A DNA stretch of 64,000 nucleotides from an uncultured Collinsella sp. (GCA_958415625.1 CATYZI010000012.1:6831-70830); one strand, 5' to 3'. Positions 36,485 to 45,851 are shown, counted from the first letter of the stretch. Numbers and translations: made by a program. The notes: generated by a model from the letters alone, not told the origin.

Positions 36485-37391
36485 CGTGGGCTACTCCTTC
36501 AAGGAGGCAATCAGCCACTTCTTCCGTAACTGGACCACCTCGCTCGGCGCCGTCATCACGATTTTCCTTTCGCTGTTTATCATCGGCTTGTTCATTATGG
36601 GCTCCGCGATGCTGAACTCCGTGATCGGCACCGTCGAGGATCAGGTTGTCATCAACGCGTTCATTAGCGATGACGCCGATCAGGCCGATGTTCAGGCTTT
36701 TGAGGCCGAGCTTAAGACGTGGAGCAACGTCAAGTCCGTGACCTACAAGGACAAGGATGACGCGCTGGCCGAGTATACGAGCAAGATGTCGGGCAACGCC
36801 GACGCTACCATGAGCGCGCTCGACGGTCAGAATCCGCTGCCGGCATCGTTTGCGATCGAGATGGACGATCCGTCCAAGGTCGAGAGCACGGCCGAGAAGC
36901 TCAAGGAGAACGCCGATTTCCAGAAGATCGCGGATGATGGCGATGTCAACGCGAGCGTACTGTACGGCCAGGAGGAAGTGAGCCGCCTGTTCCAGGTGAC
37001 CAACTACATCCGCATTGCCGCCGTGGTACTCGTCGGCCTGCTGACCTTTATCGCGTTCATCTTTATCAACAACACGATTCGCCTGTCCATCACGGCACGT
37101 CGTCGCGAGATCGCGATCATGCGTCTAGTCGGCGCCAGCAACGGTTTCATTCGTGGCCCGTTTATCACCGAGGGCGTGCTGCAGGCCATTTTGGGCTCGC
37201 TGCTTTCCATCGGCGTGCTGGAGCTGCTGCGCAACCTGATGATTCCGCGTCTGCAGGAGAGCATCGGCTGGATGTCGTTTACCTTGCCGATGCAGTACTA
37301 CCTGGTGACCTATGCTGCGCTGATTTTGGTCGGCGTGATTATCGGTCTCTTTGGTTCTGCCATTGCCATGCGCCGCTACCTGCGCGTGTAG
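36471..37391 (+). CDS. ftsX: Cell-division permease FtsX
   Basis: A 306-aa membrane partner of FtsE. One N-terminal helix (about 20-45) is followed by an extracytoplasmic domain (about 50-170) that would contact hydrolases, then three helices. The motifs FINNTIRLSITARRREIAIMRLVGASNGFIRGPF are typical of the cytoplasmic loop. It overlaps ftsE by 14 nt. Confidence 0.95.
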   Translation: MAPTNVGYSFKEAISHFFRNWTTSLGAVITIFLSLFIIGLFIMGSAMLNSVIGTVEDQVVINAFISDDADQADVQAFEAELKTWSNVKSVTYKDKDDALAEYTSKMSGNADATMSALDGQNPLPASFAIEMDDPSKVESTAEKLKENADFQKIADDGDVNASVLYGQEEVSRLFQVTNYIRIAAVVLVGLLTFIAFIFINNTIRLSITARRREIAIMRLVGASNGFIRGPFITEGVLQAILGSLLSIGVLELLRNLMIPRLQESIGWMSFTLPMQYYLVTYAALILVGVIIGLFGSAIAMRRYLRV

Positions 37392-37415
37392 GCATGCCTG
37401 GAATTCATTTCTTCC

Positions 37416-37450
37416 AACGGGTCGTCTCTTATGGGGCGGCCCGTTATTTT
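37416..37450 (+). terminator. Terminator of ftsEX
   Basis: Stem AACGGGTCGTC / GGCGGCCCGTT (37416-37426, 37435-37445) with two G-U pairs and an ATTTT tail. Confidence 0.75.
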
Positions 37451-37561
37451 GATCCCTCGGGGACGGAGGAAAACGGATCACTCAGGGGGTCAGTCCGACC
37501 AAGTGATCCGTTTTCCTCCGTCCCCGAGGGATCATTTGCTTCCGTCCCATAGGGATCATTT
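37450..37561. repeat. Perfect 32-bp inverted repeat plus extra half copy
   Basis: Arms 37450-37481 and 37503-37534 are exact reverse complements over 32 nt, built of TGATCCCTCGGGGACGGAGG and AAAACGGATCAC. The loop is 21 nt. A third partial copy (TTCCGTCCCATAGGGATCAT) follows at 37540-37559. A short relative lies at 13720-13745. Confidence 0.9.
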
Positions 37562-37604
37562 GGGTAGACTCTTTGGAGTATGCAATCGATAGTTAGGAGG
37601 CGCC

Positions 37605-39740
37605 ATGGGGCGCAACAACAAGCATAAGCGCGGTGCCCGCAACAAGCGTGGACCGGTGCGCAGCGAGCGCCGCCCGAGTCTGACCGGACGCGTGCAGCTC
37701 CATGAGCACAGCGCCTATGTCATAACCGAGAACGGCGACTATAAAGTCATGGGCCGCGGTAAGCGCGAGATCATGGATGGCGATATCGTCGCCGTGAGCA
37801 TTAAGAACAGTCCGCACGGCGAGCGCCGCGCCGTGATTGAGGGCGTCGTCGAGCGCGCCGCCATTAGTGTGGTGGGCACGTACCAGACCGCCGGTCCGCT
37901 CGGTGTGATCGAGCCGCTCGATTCGCGTCTCAAGGCCGATTTCTTCATTTTGCCCGAGGATACCTCGGCCGAGCGCTTGGGCGTTCATCCCGGTGACGCT
38001 GTGGTCGCACACATTCTGACCTACCCGACGCGTTTGGAATCGGGAACGGTGACGATTGAGCGCCGCATTGGCGGCGATGACGCGCCCGACCTGGGCGTTC
38101 AATACGTAATGGCGCGTTATGGCTATACCGACAGCTATCCCGAGGCAGCGCTGGCCGAGGCCGAGGGGCTTTCGCTCGATGTGGCCGCGGCGCTCAAAGA
38201 TCCGCTCCGGCGCGATCTGCGCGACCGTTTTGTCATCACGATCGACCCGGTCGACGCGCGCGACTTTGACGATGCCATTTCGCTGGAGCGTACGCCCGAT
38301 GGCGGTTACAAGCTGGGCGTGCATATCGCCGACGTTTCACACTACGTGGCCTGGGACGGGCATATCGATCTTGAGGCGCGTCATCGCACGACATCGGTGT
38401 ATCTGGCCGATCGCGTACTCCCCATGCTGCCCGAGCGCTTGTCGAACGACCTGTGCTCGCTTCGTCCCGACGAGGACCGTCTGGCGTTTACCGTCGATAT
38501 TGAACTCGATGCGCAGGGCCACGTTCGCCACTACGATCCCTATCCCAGCGTGATTCGCTCGCGCGTACGCATGGACTACGACGGTGCCGAGGCGCTGCTG
38601 GTGCGTGCCGGCGCGGTGGAATATGGGGCGCTGGAGGGTGCCGCCGAGGATGTTGCGGCTGTAGAGACTTCGCGTGAGGAAGCGCTCGAGCGTGGGCTTG
38701 CGTGCGAGGAAACTGCTCGCGGCTATAACGTCGATCTGGGTGATTTTCTCGTCGCTGCGAACGAACTCGCCGAGCTTCGCCGCCACATTCGCCGTGCACG
38801 CGGTTCGGTCGACTTCGATACGGCTGAGATTCGCGCTCTGCTGGACGAGGACGGCGTGCCCGTGCAGATTGTGGCGCGCGAGCGTTCGTGTGCCACGTCG
38901 CTGATCGAGGAAGCCATGCTGCTCGCCAACGAGTGCGTGGCCGAGTGGCTGGCCGACCGTGATATCGAGGCCTGCTACCGCGTGCATGAAGACCCCAGCC
39001 CCGACAGCCTTCACGGTGCCGCCGTGGCACTGGCCCAGCTGGGTATTATCGACGACCGCCGTGCAGCCGGCATTGCCCTGGGAAGCCCCGATGAGCTGCA
39101 GGCCGCAGTTGATGCTGCCGCCGGTACGGCCAGCGCGCCGCTCGTCAACACACTGCTTCTGCGCAGCATGCAGCGCGCGCTGTATAAGCCTCGCAACGAG
39201 GGTCACTTTGCGCTCGCCGCGCCGTGCTACTGCCACTTTACGAGCCCCATCCGTCGCTACCCCGATCTGGTGGTGCACCGCGTGCTCAAGCTACAGTTGG
39301 CTTACGAGCGGCTGGGCGGCAAGGACGCCCTGGTCCGTACGCCGCGTCTGATCGGTAAGGGGCGCGAGTCGCTGCCGCGCATCCTGCCCCAGATCTGTCG
39401 CGCCTGCAGCGATGCCGAGCGCGCGGCCGACGCCGCCAGCCATGCGACGCAAAAGATCAAGATCGCCCAGTACTACGAGGATCGTCTGGGCGAGCGCTAT
39501 ACCGGAACCATCTCGTGGGTCAGCAGCATGGGTCTTTTTGTCCGCTTGGATCTGACGCAGGTCGAGGGCCTGGTCTCGATTAAAAGCCTGGGCAACGAGT
39601 GGTTCGAGTTCGACGAGGACGCGCTTACACTGACGGGCGCCGACACGGGGACTCGTTACGAGCTGGGCCAGCGCGTGATTATCGAGGTCTCGCGCGTCAA
39701 TACCACGCGCGGACACTTGGACTTTAAGCTTATCCATTAG
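37605..39740 (+). CDS. rnr: Ribonuclease R
   Basis: A 3'-5' exoribonuclease that degrades structured RNA and works with tmRNA in trans-translation (smpB is in this window). The 711-aa protein has a basic N-terminus, cold-shock-type OB folds (about 30-190), the RNB catalytic domain with DPVDARDFDDA near 214-224, and a C-terminal S1 domain (about 630-705, YTGTISWVSSMGLFV). AGGAGG lies 4 nt before the ATG. Confidence 0.95.
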   Translation: MGRNNKHKRGARNKRGPVRSERRPSLTGRVQLHEHSAYVITENGDYKVMGRGKREIMDGDIVAVSIKNSPHGERRAVIEGVVERAAISVVGTYQTAGPLGVIEPLDSRLKADFFILPEDTSAERLGVHPGDAVVAHILTYPTRLESGTVTIERRIGGDDAPDLGVQYVMARYGYTDSYPEAALAEAEGLSLDVAAALKDPLRRDLRDRFVITIDPVDARDFDDAISLERTPDGGYKLGVHIADVSHYVAWDGHIDLEARHRTTSVYLADRVLPMLPERLSNDLCSLRPDEDRLAFTVDIELDAQGHVRHYDPYPSVIRSRVRMDYDGAEALLVRAGAVEYGALEGAAEDVAAVETSREEALERGLACEETARGYNVDLGDFLVAANELAELRRHIRRARGSVDFDTAEIRALLDEDGVPVQIVARERSCATSLIEEAMLLANECVAEWLADRDIEACYRVHEDPSPDSLHGAAVALAQLGIIDDRRAAGIALGSPDELQAAVDAAAGTASAPLVNTLLLRSMQRALYKPRNEGHFALAAPCYCHFTSPIRRYPDLVVHRVLKLQLAYERLGGKDALVRTPRLIGKGRESLPRILPQICRACSDAERAADAASHATQKIKIAQYYEDRLGERYTGTISWVSSMGLFVRLDLTQVEGLVSIKSLGNEWFEFDEDALTLTGADTGTRYELGQRVIIEVSRVNTTRGHLDFKLIH

Positions 39741-39853
39741 CCGAATCCCGACCGTACGGGAGTGAGGGCGGTCTTTCGGGGCCGTCCTCCGCATTTGAAT
39801 CACGGCCGCGTCGCCGCCTTCTCGGCCGCCTATCCGCCTGCTATTTGGGAGGT

Positions 39854-39893
39854 AAAACCTATCAAAATAAACCTGTCCCTTTTTGGCGGGTTT
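39854..39893. repeat. Intergenic palindrome upstream of the serine recombinase
   Basis: AAAACCTATCAAAATAAACC, then TGTCCCTTTTTGGCGGGTTT. It matches the copy at 27653-27689 in core and spacing. It lies 20 nt before the recombinase ATG. Confidence 0.6.
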
Positions 39894-39912
39894 ACAAGAA
39901 AGCGGGGATGAG

Positions 39913-40518
39913 ATGGCGACTGTGTACGGCTATGCGCGCGTGAGTTCGCGTGATCAGAACCTGAATCGGCAGTTTGATGCGCTGATCGCCTATGGGGTGG
40001 AGTCGGCGAATATTTATGCTGACCGTGCGAGCGGCAAGGACTTCGACCGTCCACGTTATCGCGATCTGCTGCGCGTGCTGGGGGATGGGGACGTGCTGGT
40101 GGTGTTGTCCATCGATCGCCTGGGTCGTAACTACAGCGAGATACTCGAGGAATGGCGGCTTATTACAAAAGAGCGCGGGACGGCCATCGTGGTGCTGGAT
40201 ATGCCGTTGCTCGACACGCGCGCAAAGGATGGAGAAGCGCCGGACGTGACGAGTACGCTGATTGCCGACATTGTGCTGCAGCTGTTGAGCTACGTGGCGC
40301 AGGTGGAGCGCGAGAACATCCATCAGCGTCAGGCGGAGGGGATTGCGGCGGCGCGGGCGCGAGGGGTGCGGTTTGGCCGGCCTCGCAAGCCATGCCCTCC
40401 GCAGTTTGAACTGGTGCGCGATAGTTATGAAGCGGGCGATATCACCCGTAGCCAGGCGGCAAAGCGCCTGGGTGTGTGCGTGGGGACGTTCGATCGCTGG
40501 ATGCGCGAGGCGGGTTAG
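39913..40518 (+). CDS. Serine recombinase, resolvase/invertase type
   Basis: A 201-aa site-specific recombinase. The catalytic Ser11 lies in YGYARVSSRDQN; IDRLGRN and the E-helix YVAQVERENIHQRQAEGI follow. A C-terminal helix-turn-helix (about 155-200) has ITRSQAAKRLGVCVGTFDRWM. No transposase, inverted gene segment or partner is adjacent, so it is an orphan. ATG 39913 has a weak site (GGGGATGAG); a TTG at 39883 would add 10 residues from within the repeat. Confidence 0.88.
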   Translation: MATVYGYARVSSRDQNLNRQFDALIAYGVESANIYADRASGKDFDRPRYRDLLRVLGDGDVLVVLSIDRLGRNYSEILEEWRLITKERGTAIVVLDMPLLDTRAKDGEAPDVTSTLIADIVLQLLSYVAQVERENIHQRQAEGIAAARARGVRFGRPRKPCPPQFELVRDSYEAGDITRSQAAKRLGVCVGTFDRWMREAG

Positions 40519-40557
40519 GAGACAGCAGCTCTGTTGCTTCTTGTTGCGATTCAAATT

Positions 40558-40585
40558 TTGCTACAACGAGACTGCTATTTAGACT
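40558..40585 (+). promoter_or_regulatory. Candidate promoter for the VanZ-like gene
   Basis: TTGCTA (40558-40563), 16 nt, TAGACT (40580-40585), 36 nt before the TTG start. Confidence 0.4.
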
Positions 40586-40621
40586 ACACTCGCTCATATT
40601 TAAAAAGACGGAGGTTGGCCA

Positions 40622-41203
40622 TTGGCGCACGCGAAGAAAATAATCGGGTGGACCGCGATCGTTCTGTTCGCCGCAACGCTGGTGGGCATCTGGGTGCTGA
40701 CGGAGCAAAACACGGTGCAGACGTCGCTGCTGAGCGAGTCCACCGCGCGTGTGGTGGAGGGTCAGGCTGCGAACGTTCAAGCTGCCGACATTACGGGTGA
40801 AGCTCAGGCGGGGGACGGCATGGCTGAGGGCACCGATTCGGCTGCTTCGACTGCCCGGTCTGGCCGACTTGCTTCCATTCGCATGTGGGTAGGCGCAAAC
40901 GTCCGTCGCGTCGCCCATACCGTAGAGTTTTTCTTCGTCGGAATGTTCGCTTCGGTGATCGTGGTTTGCTTTTCCAGGCGTCCGTGGAGCGTATGCTCCC
41001 GTTGCGTGCCTGTATTGCTCTTTTGCGCCGCCTGCTCCGTTGGCGATCAGGTACATAAGATCTTTGTTCCCGGCAGGCATTTCGACGTTATCGATTTAGG
41101 ATTCGATGCTGCGGGCTATGTCACCGCCATGCTGTTGGTATTGCTGGCGGCGGCGTTAGTGCGCCATGCGACTCGGCCGATCGGCGCCCATGCGAGGCGC
41201 TAG
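40622..41203 (+). CDS. VanZ-like membrane protein
   Basis: A 193-aa protein with a TTG start at 40622 and GGAGG 7 nt upstream. One N-terminal helix (about 7-28) is followed by a 60-residue soluble segment. Then come VRRVAHTVEFFFVGM, a hydrophobic pair and GDQVHKIFVPGRHFDVIDLGFDAAGY, the VanZ-family signature. VanZ proteins are linked to teicoplanin resistance in some species, but most are of unknown role. It precedes the MurNAc salvage genes, with a terminator between. Confidence 0.75.
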   Translation: MAHAKKIIGWTAIVLFAATLVGIWVLTEQNTVQTSLLSESTARVVEGQAANVQAADITGEAQAGDGMAEGTDSAASTARSGRLASIRMWVGANVRRVAHTVEFFFVGMFASVIVVCFSRRPWSVCSRCVPVLLFCAACSVGDQVHKIFVPGRHFDVIDLGFDAAGYVTAMLLVLLAAALVRHATRPIGAHARR

Positions 41204-41284
41204 CCGGTAACAAACCCGTTTCTGATCATGCGACCTTGTTGAATTATTTTGTGTCGCGCGTATTTCCGAGCGGTCGGATTTGAG

Positions 41285-41311
41285 GGGCGAGCGGTAGAAC
41301 GCTCGCCCTTT
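41285..41311 (+). terminator. Terminator of the VanZ-like gene
   Basis: Perfect 9-bp stem GGGCGAGCG / CGCTCGCCC with a 6-nt loop, followed by only TTT. Confidence 0.6.
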
Positions 41312-41407
41312 GTGCGCCACGATGCGGCACAATGTACCGCAAAAGCTGTTTGTATCCGGTACGAATCGTTCGTTGGTCTTTAATTCTTCTCAACGGAGGT
41401 GTTTGAG

Positions 41408-42259
41408 ATGGCAAACGGATTGCTTTTGCGGCTTCGCGAGCGTGAGCTCAGCGCGAGCCCGGCGGAACGCAATGTCATCGCATATGTAAGCGCTCATCCG
41501 CACGAGGTGGTCGGGCTGTCCGTCCGCGGTCTTGCCGATGTCACGTTCTCCTCGCCCTCGAGCATTTTGCGCTTTTGCAAGCGTTTGGGTTTTGCGGGCT
41601 ACAAGGAGTTCCAGCGCGAACTGATTGCCGAGCTGGCGCTCTTAGGTGACAAGAAAGACATAGCCCTCGAGGACATCTCCATGGATGACAGCGTCGAACG
41701 TATCGTGGGGAAGGTGATGAAAAGCAACGTGCGCACAATCGAGGCGACGGCGCGAACGCTCGATTACACCGTCTTGGAGCGATGCGCGGCCCGTCTTAAG
41801 CGGGCACGCGCGGTCAATCTGTTCGGTATTGGTGCCTCTCGTTTGGTCGCGCACGACCTGGCGCAAAAGCTCATGCGTGTCGACAAAGAGTGCCATCTGT
41901 ACGACGACTGGCATGATCAGCTCTTATGTGCCAAGAACATGCATGAGGGCGATATGGCAATCGCCTTTAGCTACTCGGGCTTGACGCAAGAGGTGCTGGA
42001 CTGCACCGCCGAGGCTCAACGCCACAACTGTCCCGTTGTGGCCGTTACCAAAGTAGATGGATCATCCAAGCTTGCCACCATGGCCGATGCCGTGCTCGGC
42101 GTCGCTGCGAGTGAACCCTTGGTCCGCAGCGGTGCCATGGCTTCGCGTATGGCCCAGCTTATGGTTGTCGATGCCCTGTACGCTGCTTACGTTGCCAGCG
42201 ACTACGAACGGGCGACGCATGTCATTAAGCAAAACTACATCGAGAAACAGGAAAGATGA
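41408..42259 (+). CDS. murR: RpiR-family regulator, MurR-like
   Basis: A 283-aa regulator with an N-terminal HTH (about 1-75; LSVRGLADVTFSSPSSILRFCKRLG) and a C-terminal SIS sugar-phosphate-binding domain (about 110-250; VNLFGIGASRLVAHDL, AIAFSYSGLTQEV). Position directly before murQ and a MurP-like PTS indicates it senses MurNAc-6-phosphate. ATG 41408 lies 8 nt after GGAGG; a GTG at 41399 overlaps that site. Confidence 0.82.
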   Translation: MANGLLLRLRERELSASPAERNVIAYVSAHPHEVVGLSVRGLADVTFSSPSSILRFCKRLGFAGYKEFQRELIAELALLGDKKDIALEDISMDDSVERIVGKVMKSNVRTIEATARTLDYTVLERCAARLKRARAVNLFGIGASRLVAHDLAQKLMRVDKECHLYDDWHDQLLCAKNMHEGDMAIAFSYSGLTQEVLDCTAEAQRHNCPVVAVTKVDGSSKLATMADAVLGVAASEPLVRSGAMASRMAQLMVVDALYAAYVASDYERATHVIKQNYIEKQER

Positions 42260-42269
42260 GGTGAATGAA

Positions 42270-43193
42270 ATGCTCGATTTAACAAAATTCACGACCGAAC
42301 AGCGTAATCAAAGGTCAATGGACCTCGATACGATGACATCGCTGCAGATCGTCACGACGATGAACGATGAGGATCTTCGTGCCGTCCAGTCGGTCACGAA
42401 AGTGTTGCCCCAGGTTGCCATGGCAATCGACTGGGCTGCTGAGGCACTCGAGCGCGGCGGGCGCGTCTTTTACATGGGCGCAGGCACCAGCGGTCGTCTG
42501 GGCGTACTCGACGCTTCGGAGTGTCCGCCCACGTTTGGCGTGTCACCCGATCTGATTGTCGGGCTCATTGCCGGAGGCGAGACGGCGTTTATCAAGGCTG
42601 TCGAAGGTGCCGAAGACAGCGAGGAGCTTGGCGCGAGCGACCTGCGGGAGCGTGGACTCTCGGACAAGGATCTTGTCGTTGGCCTGGCGGCAAGCGGTCG
42701 TACTCCCTATGTGGTGGGCGGCCTTGCGTGCGCCAAGGCAACTGGGTGCAAGACCATTGCAATTGCCTGCAACCAAGGGTCGAAGATCGGGGAGAGCGCA
42801 GATCTTGCCATTGAGCCCGTGCCCGGTCCCGAGGTGCTGACCGGCTCAACGAGGCTCAAGGCGGGAACGGTTCAAAAGCTCATTCTCAACATGATTTCGA
42901 CCGGTGCCATGGTCAAGATCGGCAAGGTATACCAAAATCTGATGGTCGATGTGCAGCAGACGAACGAGAAGTTGGTGGTGCGCGGCCAGAATATCGTGAT
43001 GGAGGCGACCGGCTGCACGCGCGAGCGCGCTGTTCAGGCGCTTGCAGATGCCGGCGGCCACGTAAAAACCGCTATTGTCTCGGTACTGCTGGACTGCGAT
43101 GCCGAGCAGGCTGCGGTGGCTCTTGAGCGGGCGCGAGGCCATGTCCGTGCTGCGGTGAGTGGCCATGAGAAGAGCAATGCCGACGCCCAATAG
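42270..43193 (+). CDS. murQ: N-acetylmuramic acid 6-phosphate etherase
   Basis: Cleaves the lactyl ether of MurNAc-6-P to GlcNAc-6-P and D-lactate. The 307-aa SIS-fold protein has FYMGAGTSGRLGVLDASECP (about 70-89) followed by PPTFG, then GGETAFIKAVEGAED. The N-terminus TTEQRNQRSMDLDTM is also typical. ATG 42270 follows GAGGTG; the frame open from 42057 overlaps the regulator and is not used. Confidence 0.96.
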   Translation: MLDLTKFTTEQRNQRSMDLDTMTSLQIVTTMNDEDLRAVQSVTKVLPQVAMAIDWAAEALERGGRVFYMGAGTSGRLGVLDASECPPTFGVSPDLIVGLIAGGETAFIKAVEGAEDSEELGASDLRERGLSDKDLVVGLAASGRTPYVVGGLACAKATGCKTIAIACNQGSKIGESADLAIEPVPGPEVLTGSTRLKAGTVQKLILNMISTGAMVKIGKVYQNLMVDVQQTNEKLVVRGQNIVMEATGCTRERAVQALADAGGHVKTAIVSVLLDCDAEQAAVALERARGHVRAAVSGHEKSNADAQ

Positions 43194-43250
43194 GTGCGCG
43201 GCGTGAGCTGATATGACATCCAGATGAGATACCCAATACAAGGAGGAGTT

Positions 43251-44681
43251 ATGACGAACAAAGAGCTGGCCCAAAAGCTGTTGGACCTTTTGGGCGGTAA
43301 AGATAACGTGCTCGCAAACGCGGCGTGCATGACGCGCCTGCGCGTGACTGTCAAAGACACGGGCAACGTCGACACGGAGGGTATTAAGGCACTCGACGGC
43401 GTGATGGGCCTGGTCGAGGACGACACGATGCAGGTCGTGCTGGGTCCGGGCAAGGTGAATAAGGTGCTCGAGGAGTTCTCCAAGCTCACCGGCCTTGCGA
43501 AAGGCGTTGCTGACGAGAGCGTGGTTGACGCTGCGGCCACAAACAAGGCCGCGCAGAAGGCCAAGTACGAGTCCAAGCCGGTTCAGGCCTTCCTCAAGAA
43601 GATTTCCAATGTCTTCGTCGCCCTGCTTCCTGGCATCATTGCGGCTGGCCTCATCAACGGTATCTGCAACGTCATTAACGTCTCGACGGCAGGCGCGCTT
43701 GCAGGCGAGTGGTGGTACCAGGGTATTCGTTCCATGGGCTGGGCCCTGTTTGCCTATCTGCCCATCTTGGTGGGCTATAACGCGGCACGTGAGTTTGGTG
43801 GCTCCGCTGCGCTGGGCGGCATCGCCGGCATGATGTGTATCGCCAACAGTGCCATGCCCCTGCTTGCGCCTGGCGCGGCTGATCCTGCCACTGCCATTCT
43901 GCTGCCGCTCACCAATGCGCAGTACAACCCCGCAGCGGGCGGCATGATCGCGGCTCTCATCGCTGGCGCATTTTTTGCCTGGATGGAGCGTCAGATTCGC
44001 AAGGTTATGCCCAACGCACTCGACACGTTCTTGTCCCCGCTGCTGGTGCTCATCATCGGCGCCTTTGCTCTGATGCTCGTCATCCAGCCGGTAGGCGCAT
44101 GGCTGACGACTGCCATCTTTAGCGTTTTGACCTTTATCTTCGAGAAGCTGGGCGTCCTGGGCGGCTATATCCTGTCGGCAGGCTTCTTGCCGCTGGTGTC
44201 CGTCGGCCTGCATCAGGCGCTCACGCCGATCCACGCTATGCTCAACGATCCCGACGGCGCTACCAAGGGTATCAATTACCTGCTTCCCATCCTTATGATG
44301 GCTGGCGGCGGCCAGGTCGGTGCCGGTTTGGCGCTGTACTTTAAGACCAAGAACGCCAAGCTCAAGAAGTACGTCGCAGAGTCCATTCCCGTTGGAATCC
44401 TGGGTGTGGGCGAGCCTCTGATGTATGCTGTTACGCTGCCGCTCGTTCGTCCGTTTGTGACGGCCTGTCTGGGTGCCGGATTTGGCGGCGCGCTCGCGGC
44501 GCTGCTTCACATCGGCACGGTTTCTCAGGGCGTTTCCGGTCTGTTTGGCCTGCTGATCGTCGTTCCTGGCCAGCAGCTCGGCTACGTTGCCGCTATGCTG
44601 CTTGCCTATGCCGCCGGCTTTGTCCTGACGTGGTTCTTCGGTGTCGACGAGCAGAAGATCAACGAGTTCTTTGGCGAGTAG
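43251..44681 (+). CDS. murP: PTS EIIBC permease, MurNAc type
   Basis: A 476-aa sugar transporter-kinase. The EIIB domain (about 1-80) has the phospho-Cys C26 in NAACMTRLRV. A linker leads to the EIIC membrane domain (about 105-470) with ISNVFVALLPGIIAAGLI and GVGEPLMYAVTLPLVRPF. There is no EIIA domain, so it must borrow one, as MurP does. Context with murQ and mupG makes MurNAc or the MurNAc-GlcNAc disaccharide the likely substrate. AAGGAGGAG precedes the ATG. Confidence 0.85.
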   Translation: MTNKELAQKLLDLLGGKDNVLANAACMTRLRVTVKDTGNVDTEGIKALDGVMGLVEDDTMQVVLGPGKVNKVLEEFSKLTGLAKGVADESVVDAAATNKAAQKAKYESKPVQAFLKKISNVFVALLPGIIAAGLINGICNVINVSTAGALAGEWWYQGIRSMGWALFAYLPILVGYNAAREFGGSAALGGIAGMMCIANSAMPLLAPGAADPATAILLPLTNAQYNPAAGGMIAALIAGAFFAWMERQIRKVMPNALDTFLSPLLVLIIGAFALMLVIQPVGAWLTTAIFSVLTFIFEKLGVLGGYILSAGFLPLVSVGLHQALTPIHAMLNDPDGATKGINYLLPILMMAGGGQVGAGLALYFKTKNAKLKKYVAESIPVGILGVGEPLMYAVTLPLVRPFVTACLGAGFGGALAALLHIGTVSQGVSGLFGLLIVVPGQQLGYVAAMLLAYAAGFVLTWFFGVDEQKINEFFGE

Positions 44682-44748
44682 TTTGATATCGCGAGCCGTG
44701 TTGCTCGGGGCTCGCGGCGCGCGGCAGATTTCTTGATGCTATGGTTGT

Positions 44749-44782
44749 GCCGGCGGGGCTAACTGCTCCGCCGGCCTTTTTT
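44749..44782 (+). terminator. Terminator between murP and mupG
   Basis: Perfect 8-bp stem GCCGGCGG / CCGCCGGC, an 11-nt loop and T6. It ends at the AAAGGAG site of mupG, so mupG must rely on readthrough or its own promoter. Confidence 0.85.
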
Positions 44783-44798
44783 AAAGGAGCGTTGAAGC

Positions 44799-45851
44799 GT
44801 GAAAACGGGTATTTCGATTTATCTTTCCAGCCCTCTGCAGGATATTGAGCGGACGATTGAGCGTGGTGCCGCGGCGGGTGCGCGCTATGCGTTCACCTCG
44901 CTGCATATTCCCGAGGATGGGGGAGCGGCGTATGCCGATAAGGTCCGTCATGTGCTGTCGCTGCTTTCCGCCCGCGGCATTGCGCTCATTGCCGATGTGG
45001 GGCCTCGCACGTGCGATTTGCTCGGGCTTGAGCGCATCGAGGACCTGCGCGATCTGGGGTTGGAATACCTTCGTTTGGACTATGGCTTTAGCGCCCAACG
45101 GGTCGCGGAGCTGTCCGGTGTATTTCGCATTGTGGTCAATGCATCGACGGTGAGTTCTGATGAAATCGCATCGTGGCGTGAGGCCGGTGCCGATGTGACT
45201 CGTTTTGCCGCCTGCCACAATTATTACCCCAAGCCTTATACCGGTTTAGCTCTGGAGGACATTGCTCGGGTGAATCTTCGTCTTGCGGCGCTTGGATTCG
45301 AAATCATGGCTTTTGTGCCGGGTGATGCTAACGTTCGCGGGCCGGTATTCGAGGGACTGCCGACGGTCGAGGCGCAGCGCGGTCGCGCGTCAAAGGTTGC
45401 TCTCAATATGCTTGAGCTTGCACATGGCGCCGATTGCGACATTGTGTTGGTCGGCGACCCCGATCTTTCCGATGCGGGCTGGGCGCAGTTTGCTCAAGTT
45501 TCCGCCGGATGCATGGATCTGCAATGCGAGCTTGAGCCCGGTTATGCCTATGTGCGCGGGCAGATTCATCACGACCGGCCCGACTCGAGCGTCCTCATCT
45601 TTAGGTCTCAGGAGTCACGCACGACGCTTAAGCCTGATTCCGTGCCGACGGATGCCGGAGCTGGACTGTTTCGAAAGGCGGGGTCGATCGCTGTGAGTAA
45701 TAGCGGATATGGGCGCTACGAAGGCGAGCTTGAGATTGCGCGGGTCGATCTTCCCGGTGACGAGCGCATGAACGTTGCGGGCCATATCACGCCCGAGGCA
45801 ATGGAGCTGCTGCCGTTCATCAAACGCGGATTCGGGGTACGGTTCGTTTAG
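44799..45851 (+). CDS. mupG: 6-phospho-N-acetylmuramidase (DUF871)
   Basis: A 350-aa DUF871 protein. The N-terminal TIM-barrel part has GISIYLSS, FTSLHIPED and YLRLDYGF; the C-terminal cyclophilin-like part begins near 235. In Staphylococcus aureus the DUF871 protein MupG hydrolyses MurNAc-6-P-GlcNAc and is encoded with murQ, murP and murR. The same four genes are together here. The GTG at 44799 follows AAAGGAG at 9 nt. Confidence 0.85.
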   Translation: MKTGISIYLSSPLQDIERTIERGAAAGARYAFTSLHIPEDGGAAYADKVRHVLSLLSARGIALIADVGPRTCDLLGLERIEDLRDLGLEYLRLDYGFSAQRVAELSGVFRIVVNASTVSSDEIASWREAGADVTRFAACHNYYPKPYTGLALEDIARVNLRLAALGFEIMAFVPGDANVRGPVFEGLPTVEAQRGRASKVALNMLELAHGADCDIVLVGDPDLSDAGWAQFAQVSAGCMDLQCELEPGYAYVRGQIHHDRPDSSVLIFRSQESRTTLKPDSVPTDAGAGLFRKAGSIAVSNSGYGRYEGELEIARVDLPGDERMNVAGHITPEAMELLPFIKRGFGVRFV

